In this document: positions 55,255-64,000 of the stretch, one piece after another
Layout: every line of letters begins with the position of its first letter
How positions within the stretch are numbered: the stretch's first letter is position 1
From: Nematostella vectensis
Lineage: Eukaryota > Cnidaria > Anthozoa > Actiniaria > Edwardsiidae
NCBI RefSeq assembly: GCF_932526225.1
Contig: NC_064047.1
Span: forward strand, 8,228,994-8,292,993
Direction of reading: 5' to 3'
DNA length: 64,000 nucleotides
Translations under genes and position numbers: made by a program
The notes under the pieces: model-generated
Seen by the model: only the letters and a program-made list of their open reading frames with translations
Told to the model about the DNA's origin: nothing
Databases searched by the model: none

Positions 55255-58200
55255 GTCGACTTTTCGTGTTGTAGAGTTCTATAGTGGTATTGGAGGCATG
55301 CATTACGCTTTAAAAGGTTTGTTGTTTAGTCAGACCGATGGAGAAGTCCATAGGGAATTTGGGGCTCTGCATAGGAAACATTTAAAAAATATTTTTGCAG
55401 CGCGGGAGCCCAAAGTTATGTACTTATTCGCATACACCCGGAGTAACTTATCCAACGAAATCGAACAAATAGTTGTGTGGTTTGAGCAAAAGTGGTGTTG
55501 TGGGGGGAGGGGCAAGGGTTCCTTTCCCCCCTCTTGTCTTGTGGTTTGTTCTTGTTTGTTAGAAATTAGGACGATAAAAGTCGAGTTAGATGCAGATTTG
55601 ATTTATCTTTTCTCATCGAGGGTTCTGACCAAATTTGACCTTATAGGGGGGGGGGGGGGGGGTGAAAAGGGGTTTGTAAATATGCCGATCCGCGACATTT
55701 TCGGGGCAAATCCGTGGATCTGCAGATGTTTTTAGATCCACATGGTTTGACAGATAAACAATAGCACCAAATGAAATTCCTTTAAAATCCGAAAAACCGT
55801 CAAAGCAGTCAAAATCCGAAATCCGCACCCAAATTGTCAACAGATCCTTGATCCACCATATTTCCAAAATCCACCAATCCACTAAAATAATCATCAAAAT
55901 ATGTGATCTGTTAGCATTTCGTGGCCGAATCTGCCGATCTGCGAACCTATTCACCCCCCATTTAGAACTTGGTCCAACTTGTGTGATCAATAAACAATTA
56001 TCAGCACATGCATTGATTTGTATACTGTGAACCTGGCCATGGAGTTAGAGCAGGGCCGTAGCAGGGGGCGGGGCACTAGAGGCACTGCCCCCCCCCAATA
56101 TCCTAAAAAAATTCATCGCGCAGAATGTGCAGCCATTTACTCTGTGTCATGTGACGAGGCTCAGCGCGCCTTATTCAAATCTGATGCTTGATTGAACAGG
56201 CGAAATACAAAGAAAACCGGCAGAAATCGTCAGAAATCCTATGGGAATTTTTAAAATGTCTGTTTACAGAGTTTCTTTTAAAGACAGACGTAAACTAAAA
56301 TTGTTACTAAACCCCGCAAATGATCGAACCATTGTTTAACTATATTTCTACCAAATTACAGGCTTTTTGAGCGAATACCTCCTTGGGACATTTTTAATTT
56401 TGTATTTGGTGCTTTTTGCGATGACAAAATCTAGAATATAAATTAGAGTTTGTATTTCCCACGGTATCGTTAATCTCCGCCCCCTATTAAACCATAAAAG
56501 AAACCAAATAATAGGCTGCAAGTGATCCGAAAAATATCATTAACTCACACAAAGTGACTAATCAGCTGAAACGCACAAGCTTACATCTCAGCTTTGGTGT
56601 TTTGTCTTGTAGCCTATTGATATCATATTTTTTTCGTGCGACACCATTTGTTGTGTGTAAAAAGATATCAAACATCAATATGGTTGTTTTAGATTGCAAC
56701 AATGCTTGTCCATATTAATTTCAAAAGTAAATAACATAGTTATTTTGCTTTGTTTTCAATTTCTATACTAATTTTCACCAATTTCAATGCCTATTGTCTA
56801 ACTGTTAGTGCTTTGGGATCTCGGTCAAGTCCCTGAGCTGTGTTGATTGACAGCTAACTGGGCGCGAAATAGCCAATCAGCAACCGTCAATCTTAATTGA
56901 GCGGCGGGCTCACTAGAGCATGGTAGTTATGTTTACATCGCATCTCATTATTCCCTCGCGGGGAGAATGTCCGGAGAACAATAGGCATTCTGCGCGATGT
57001 ATAAGGAATGATCAGAAATGGCATAGCTGTGCCCCCCATATTTTCTTAATGTTTCTGTATTGTGTCCAGCTCAATGATACTTGGTCTGCCATGGCTCATG
57101 AGAGTAAAGAAGAAACAATTTGAAAATTACTTTTAAAGAATCTAATTTAAGTTATTAATCTCTGCACTATTTTTTTGATCCAATAAATGTTAGATGGTGT
57201 TTTTTATTGTTTGAATTGATAACATTTCTCAGTAATTCAAGTGGATTTAGTGTGCTTGTGATGTTGGTTATTTGCTGTGGTTTCTAACAGGATGCAAAAA
57301 GAATGCAGAAGTTGTTGCAGCCCTTGAGATCAGCACCACTGCAAATACAGTATACGGACACAACTTTCCTACCACAAAGATATGGAACTGTAACATTGAG
57401 GTTTGTGAACTGTGTTCAGGGGCATACCTGAGAGGGGAGCTTTAACCCTGCCTCCTAAATTTTACTATTAATATCTGGATATTTAATGTATTTTGGTATA
57501 CCTTTACTTGCCTTCTATAGGGATAGTAAAAAACCTTGTTAAGCCTGAGCTTAACTAGCTTAAAGGCAGTTCAACTTATAACGTCCAACAATGCTGAATC
57601 CACCGGATCACTCTGGTTTTGCTTCACACACTCAATGGAAAAATCCTGCATAAGTGACCTCTTTTTAACTAGCAGGTGTTCATATACTGTATCTTCAAAC
57701 AAACTTCCACTCCAAATACTGTACCTGCTAGATTTAAGGATTAAACAATCGAGCACATTGCCATATGTTCATGAAACCAAGGTGCCCCAAAGCTATGCTT
57801 TTGTGCTATATGCTGTGTGACTTAAATAAGTATTGGGATTGATGATGGCATGCTAATGTTATTGTCACGACAGGGTTTGACAGCTGAGGCACTTGATAAA
57901 TTGCAGCCAGATGTCTTTCTCATGTCACCGCCATGCCAGCCATATACAAGGTAATGTCACCACCATGCCAGCCATATACATGGTAATGACACTACCACAC
58001 CAGCCATATACATGGTCACGTCACCACAATGCCAGCCATATACATGGTAATGTCACCATCATGCCAGCCATATACATGCTAATGTCACCACCATGCCAGC
58101 CATACATGTACATGGTAATGTCACCACCATGCCAGCCATATACATGGTAATGTCACCACCATGCCAGCCATATACATGGTAATGTCACCACCATGCCAGC

Positions 58201-61200
58201 CAAATACATGGTTATGTCATCACTGTGCCAGCCATATACATGGTAATGTCACCATCATGTCAGCCATACATGTACATGGTAATGTCACCACCATGCCAGT
58301 CATATACATGGTTATGTCACCACCATGCCAGCCATATACATGGTAATGTCACTATCATGCCAGTCATATACAAGGTAATGTCACCATCATGCCAGCCATA
58401 TACATGGTAATGTCACCATCATGCCAGTCATATACAAGGTAATGTCACCATCATGTCAGCCATACATGTACATGGTAATGTCAACACCATGCCAGTCATA
58501 TACATGGTTATGTCACCACCATGCCAGCCATATACATGGTAATGTCACCACCATGCCAGCCAAATACATGGTTATGTCATCACTGTGCCAGCCATATACA
58601 TGGTAATGTCACCATCATGTCAGCCATACATGTACATGGTAATGTCACCACCATGCCAGTCATATACATGGTTATGTCACCACCATGCCAGCCATATACA
58701 TGGTAATGTCACTATCATGCCAGTCATATACAAGGTAATGTCACCATCATGCCAGCCATATACATGGTAATGTCACCATCATGCCAGTCATATACAAGGT
58801 AATGTCACCATCATGCCAGCCATACATGTACATGGTAATGTCACCACCATGCCAGTCATATACATGGTTATGTCACCACCATGTCAGCCATACATGTACA
58901 TGGTAATGTCACCACCATGCCAGCCAAATACATGGTTATGTCATCACCATGCCAGCCATATACATGGTAATGTCACTATCATGCCAGTCATATACAAGGT
59001 AATGTCACCATCATGCCAGCCATATACATGGTAATGTCACCATCATGCCAGTCATATACAAGGTAATGTCACCATCATGTCAGCCATACATGTACATGGT
59101 AATGTCACCACCATGCCAGCCATATACATGGTAATGTCAGCACCATGCCAGCCAAATACATGGTTATGTCATCACTGTGCCAGCCATATACATGGTAATG
59201 TCACCATCATGTCAGCCATACATGTACATGGTAATGTCACCACCATGCCAGTCATATACATGGTTATGTCATCACCATGCCAGCCATATACATGGTAATG
59301 TCACTATCATGCCAGCCATATACATGGTAATGTCACCACCATGCCAGCCAAATACATGGTTATGTCATCACTGTGCCAGCCATATACATGGTAATGTCAC
59401 CATCATGTCAGCCATACATGTACATGGTAATGTCACCACCATGCCAGTCATATACATGGTTATGTCACCACCATGCCAGCCATATACATGGTAATGTCAC
59501 TATCATGCCAGTCATATACAAGGTAATGTCACCATCATGCCAGCCATATACATGGTAATGTCACCATCATGCCAGTCATATACAAGGTAATGTCACCATC
59601 ATGTCAGCCATACATGTACATGGTAATGTCACCACCATGCCAGTCATATACATGGTTATGTCACCACCATGTCAGCCATACATGTACATGGTAATGTCAC
59701 CACCATGCCAGCCAAATACATGGTTATGTCATCACCATGCCAGCCATATACATGGTAATGTCACTATCATGCCAGTCATATACAAGGTAATGTCACCATC
59801 ATGCCAGCCATATACATGGTAATGTCACCATCATGCCAGTCATATACAAGGTAATGTCACCATCATGTCAGCCATACATGTACATGGTAATGTCAACACC
59901 ATGCCAGTCATATACATGGTTATGTCACCACCATGCCAGCCATATACATGGTAATGTCAGCACCATGCCAGCCAAATACATGGTTATGTCATCACTGTGC
60001 CAGCCATATACATGGTAATGTCACCATCATGTCAGCCATACATGTACATGGTAATGTCACCACCATGCCAGTCATATACATGGTTATGTCATCACCATGC
60101 CAGCCATATACATGGTAATGTCACTATCATGCCAGTCATATACAAGGTAATGTCACCATCATGCCAGCCATATACATGGTAATGTCACCATCATGCCAGT
60201 CATATACAAGGTAATGTCACCATCATGTCAGCCATACATGTACATGGTAATGTCAACACCATGCCAGTCATATACATGGTTATGTCACCATCATGTCAGA
60301 CATACATGTACATGGTAATGTCAACACCATGCCAGTCATATACATGGTTATGTCACCACCATGCCAGCCATATACATGGTAATGTCAGCACCATGCCAGC
60401 CAAATACATGGTTATGTCATCACTGTGCCAGCCATATACATGGTAATGTCACCATCATGTCAGCCATACATGTACATGGTAATGTCACCACCATGCCAGT
60501 CATATACATGGTTATGTCACCACCATGCCAGCCATATACATGGTAATGTCACTATCATGCCAGTCATATACAAGGTAATGTCACCATCATGCCAGCCATA
60601 TACATGGTAATGTCACCATCATGCCAGTCATATACAAGGTAATGTCACCATCATGTCAGCCATACATGTACATGGTTATGTCACCACCATGCCAGCCATA
60701 TACATGGTAATGTCACCACCATGCCAGCCAAATACATGGTTATGTCATCACTGTGCCAGCCATATACATGATAATGTCACCAACATGCCAGCCATATACA
60801 AGGTAATGTCACCATCATGCCAGCCATATACATGGTAATGTCACCACCATGCCAGCCATATACATGGTAATGTCACCAACATGCCAGCCATATACATGGT
60901 AATGTCACCAACATGCCAGCCATATACATGTACATGGTAATGTCACCACCATTCCAGCCATATACATGTACATGGTAATGTCACCATCATGACAGCCATA
61001 TACATGTACATGGTAATGTCACCACCATGACAGCCATATACATGTACATGGTAATGTCACCATCATGACAGCCATATACATGTACATGGTAATGTCACCA
61101 TCATGACAGCCATATACATGTACATGGTAATGTCACCACCATGACAGCCATATACATGGTAATGTCACCACCATGACAGCCATATACATGTACATGGTAA

Positions 61201-63401
61201 TGTCACCACCATGACAGCCATATACATGGTGATGACACTACAACGCCAGCCATTTACATGGTAATGTCACCACCATGCCAGCCATATACATGGTAATGTC
61301 ACCACCATGTCAGCCATATACATGGTAATTTACCACAATGCCAGCCATATACATGATAATGTCACCGCCATGCCAGCCATATACTACAAGGTGAAGTCAC
61401 CACCATGTCAGCCATATACATGGTAATGACACTACCATGCCAGTCATATACATGATAATATCACCACCATGCCAGCCATATACATGGTTATGTCACCACC
61501 ATGCCAGCCATATACATGGTAATGTCACCACTATGACAGCCATATACATTGTAATGTCACCACCATTCCAGCTATATACAAGGTGAAGTCACCACCATGC
61601 CAGCTATATCCATGTACATGTCAATGTCACCACCATGTCATAAACATACTTAAATTTACCATTGTTATATTTTTCTCACAACAGTTTTCATCAACTTCAA
61701 AAGTCTTCCAACTGGTGTTTGATTGCTTCAAATCCTATGATAGAAGCCTCAATGTCTTCCTCAGTCTTTCAGTGTTTCTACATATTGCTCCAATTGTATG
61801 TTAAACTTGCTACATTTATTTTATTTCAGGGTAGGGCTACAGGGTGCATCAAAAGATCCTAGAGCCCTGAGCTTTTTACATATTCTCAGTTTACTTAAGC
61901 GGTTAGTATGACAATGAATTAACATTTCAGTATTGAAATATTTATGTGAATTTAAATGGTTACCCTCCTTGTTTATTTTTTTTACTTTTAGTTTGCAACA
62001 TCCTCCCAAGTATTGGCTGATCGAAAACGTTAAGGGATTTGAGACTTCTGATACAAGGTGTGTGTGATAGACATTCAAGCCAGAGTAAAAAAAAAAAAAA
62101 CAATGCATCAGGAAGATGAAATTAAGTCACCCTCTTTCCTTGATCTAATTAGGGATTTTCCTCAGTTAGGGAAGCAAACAAAAACAGGGTACAAGAGAGT
62201 ACAGCAGAAGCCAAGCAACAGATTTTGAGAACGTCTAGTAGAGACGCTGTGCTGTGTTTTTTTTTATGATAATAACCTTCTTTCTACAGGGAGCATCTTG
62301 TGCAGACACTGAAGGAAAATCACTACTCTTTTCAGGTTGGGATTTGGATAAACTAAATCTGTTTTGAGCTATTGATCTTTGATGTACTCTAATGGTTATC
62401 AGTACACTCGTTTATGTTCAATACTTGAAGATGAAGACTATAGGAGGATCAAGTTTTGACAAATACAGTCAGCCTTAGATTATGTTTGGCTTATGATGTT
62501 TTGTAGGAATTTTTTTGGAAATCAGATATATTGTATTATTTTTTATGTAATTTATATTTTGCGTGTGTATTAATTGTATGTTACCATATCATTTCAGGAG
62601 TTCTTACTTACACCAGTGCAGGTAAGAAATAATAAGTAACTTCATGCCAAAATATTCCCATATGTAATGATCACTGTACTAAACCTGTTCATCTGCGAAA
62701 CAAACACCAACCACCATACTAGGATCACTAGTTCAAATAATTGTTCAATCTATCAAGGTACACTTTTGTAGCGGCCAGATTCAATGGTAAATGGTAAAGA
62801 TAACAGTGGAGGGTTACCGCGCATTAGGCTTCCCAGTACTGTGATGAACCGCGTCCCTAGATAATGTACAAGCGTGCATAGGATGACGTTCTTTGCTTTT
62901 TTATCCGTCGGCTCTCTGCGAATTCGAATGCTAGGATATGGCTGCGTGCTCGCCCTCCTTGACGACGAGCAATGTAATAATAGTTAGTTTAGATGTTTTG
63001 ATCGCTGTAATCACAATTGCTAAACGATAGGGGTAGCGATGGGTAAATCCGAGATTTGCCGAGGCGCTGAGACCCCCAATGGAATATATGTAATCTAATT
63101 AAACAGGATTCAAAACCTCCGATTTTTGGCCTTGTCGCTGACTTTCACGTGCCGTTGTTTCTACTTAAATACAGCACCATCTACTGAATTGGGCCATAAT
63201 CAAATTAATATGATAGCAATACAGACTTACACCACCCTTGCCTCTGTTGTCGTCTAAAAGACGCTAGTTTACATACTTTTGGCTTTCTGTAATTCTTTTA
63301 TTGTGTCTTCTCCTCAGTTTGGAATCCCAAATTCTCGGCTGAGGTATTATTTACTAGCAAAGCGACACCCCCTGACCTTTAGTACTGCCATGGGAAACAA
63401 G
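55244..63401 (+). CDS. TRDMT1: tRNA (cytosine-5) methyltransferase TRDMT1/DNMT2, 5' part
   Basis: Exons 55244-55316, 57291-57400, 57874-57950, 61830-61901, 61992-62057, 62290-62335, 62598-62621 and 63318-63401 encode the first 184 residues in consistent phase; the gene continues past the window (human protein 391 aa). Seen: motif I EFYSGIGGMHYALKG (residues 10-25), the catalytic motif IV MSPPCQPYTR with Cys82, motif VI ENV (residues 122-124), and FGIPNSRLRYYLLAKR (motif VIII region). These are the conserved blocks of DNMT2, which methylates C38 of tRNA-Asp and related tRNAs in the cytosol and nucleus. Exon 7 is only 24 nt. Intron 3 (57951-61829) is almost filled by a minisatellite made from the end of exon 3. 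Divergent from the oxidoreductase gene. Confidence 0.93.
56050..57075. mobile_element. Dispersed element in TRDMT1 intron 1
   Basis: Ends (GGGCCGTAGCAGGGGGCGGG near 56052, and GTGCCCCCCATATTTTCTTA with TTTCTGTATTGTGTCC near 57029-57068) match those of the shorter copy at 26825-26975. About 1 kb without a clear ORF; family unknown. Confidence 0.5.
57929..61640 (+). repeat. ~3.7-kb minisatellite amplified from the TRDMT1 catalytic exon end and its 5' splice site
   Basis: The exon 3 end ATGTCACCGCCATGCCAGCC, ATATACAAG followed by GTAATG (57931-57956) is the first unit. Roughly 110 copies follow in a 32-bp form (ATGTCACCACCATGCCAGCC, ATATACATGGTA) and a 36-bp form with CATACATGTACATGG. Each therefore encodes Met-Ser-Pro-Pro-Cys-Gln-Pro and retains GGTAATG. 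Units are arranged in larger blocks that repeat as groups: segments near 58161 and 58521 are the same 360 bp apart, and similar groups recur near 58813, 59601 and 59997. Towards 60900-61640 the units diverge (ATGACAGCC, ATTCCAGCC). All open frames in the array are repeat artefacts. Confidence 0.96.
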
Positions 63402-63764
63402 GTATGTACAGTGTGATTCATTAGAAATACTGATATACAGTAATTACATTTTTCTTTTCCATGGTATCCTATGCTAGAACCTTGGGGTATACTCGGATAT
63501 TATTATGACTGGGGGCCAGAAACAAAAATGGCATGGCTGTAGAAGACATTGTGGGTAATTTTTGGGCTCAACATTGCCTCCCGCAAGAAATAAGATTTTT
63601 CTGTCAACATGAAAAAGAAGAATGGTGTTTCTAATCAACTCATAATGATGTACAGTCTCGTTATTGTAAAATTGGCGCTTGGAAAAGCGATGAAAAGTCA
63701 GGTATTTGGGGCTATAAGTTCAGGGTCAGGTTTTGAGTGGGGGAAAGCTGCAGATGCACCTTTT

Positions 63765-63925
63765 GGCGGCCTAGAGGGGGAGAAGACCTACTGTACATGC
63801 ATCCCCCTCTTGGCCACTCAAAAGAAGGTCCTTTCTTATTGAAGGACCGTCCAAAATGTTTTTTGTCCATATGATACATACGACTGCGCACCCTCCATAA
63901 TCAGTTCATGGGTATACGCCTGGCA
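63765..63925. mobile_element. Poly-G MITE family copy, reverse orientation (TRDMT1 intron 8)
   Basis: A diverged copy marked by CACTCAAAAGAAGGTCCTTT, TTTTTGTCCATATGATACAT and the end GGGTATACGCCTGGCAG. The open frame at 63609-63842 overlapping it has no domain and is not considered a gene. Confidence 0.5.
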
Positions 63926-64000
63926 GGGGCTATTTATTGGTGTAAAATGTTGGGCTTTGTTGGGCCCACTGGTCATATTTGTAGCTGGAGAGTTTGAGTC

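Noticed and set aside
55317-55735. Extension of the TRDMT1 first exon to codon 163
   Set aside because: The open frame beyond 55316 has no methyltransferase similarity, while a donor AAAAG|GTTTGT and the in-phase exon at 57291 restore the conserved sequence.
57893-60838. Series of 61-105-codon open frames rich in MSPPCQP and YTW
   Set aside because: They are repeat artefacts of the 32/36-bp TRDMT1-derived array; frames shift with each unit and have no independent start or context.
57929-61640. CRISPR array
   Set aside because: The regular 32-36-bp repeats have no unique spacers, and the locus is a eukaryotic intron; it is a minisatellite.

Overview
This is eukaryotic, animal nuclear DNA. 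Genes are split into many short exons by GT-AG introns, proteins are metazoan (FAAP100, MTF-1, TRPA, TRDMT1/DNMT2), and the gaps are full of short inverted-repeat transposons, poly-G tracts and minisatellites. Together with retroelement and tyrosine-recombinase remnants of a kind I associate with corals and sea anemones, this suggests a cnidarian, probably an anthozoan. The species is inference; the sequence alone does not prove it.

Region 1 (about 1-19.3 kb) is accessory DNA. It holds a decayed tyrosine-recombinase ORF (2588-3414), a TTAA-flanked MITE (3644-4254), and a roughly 9.6-kb unit (about 4.39-13.98 kb) bounded by 2-3 kb inverted arms. The inner end of each arm carries a 22-bp satellite. 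Between the arms lie a small C2H2 zinc-finger gene on the minus strand (with an in-frame stop that needs an intron or means decay), another MITE, microsatellites and a dead reverse-transcriptase fragment. A transposase N-terminal fragment inside inverted repeats, several foldback elements and a TA-flanked MITE follow.

Region 2 (19.3-31 kb) holds a head-to-head pair: a six-finger MTF-1 orthologue (minus) and a complete FAAP100 orthologue (plus, 3 exons, 681 aa). Region 3 (31.1-51.0 kb, minus) is a TRPA1-like channel that I could assemble through 22 exons with all splice phases consistent (1206 aa): ankyrin repeats, six transmembrane segments, pore and C-terminal coiled coil. Region 4 (52.2-64 kb) is a second head-to-head pair with only 210 bp between start codons: a 226-aa NAD(P)-binding (BLVRB/NmrA-like) protein on the minus strand, and the first 8 exons of TRDMT1 (tRNA-Asp cytosine-5 methyltransferase) on the plus strand, running off the window.

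The most striking observation is a repeated pattern. Tandem repeats in the TRPA and TRDMT1 genes are not random intronic DNA but amplified copies of exon-intron junctions. In TRDMT1, about 110 copies of a 32/36-bp unit carry the catalytic Pro-Cys-Gln codons together with the adjacent 5' splice site. In TRPA, three exon ends with their donors (8, 5 and 2-3 copies) and one acceptor with its exon start (2-3 copies) are tandemly duplicated. Each array places decoy splice sites next to the real one.
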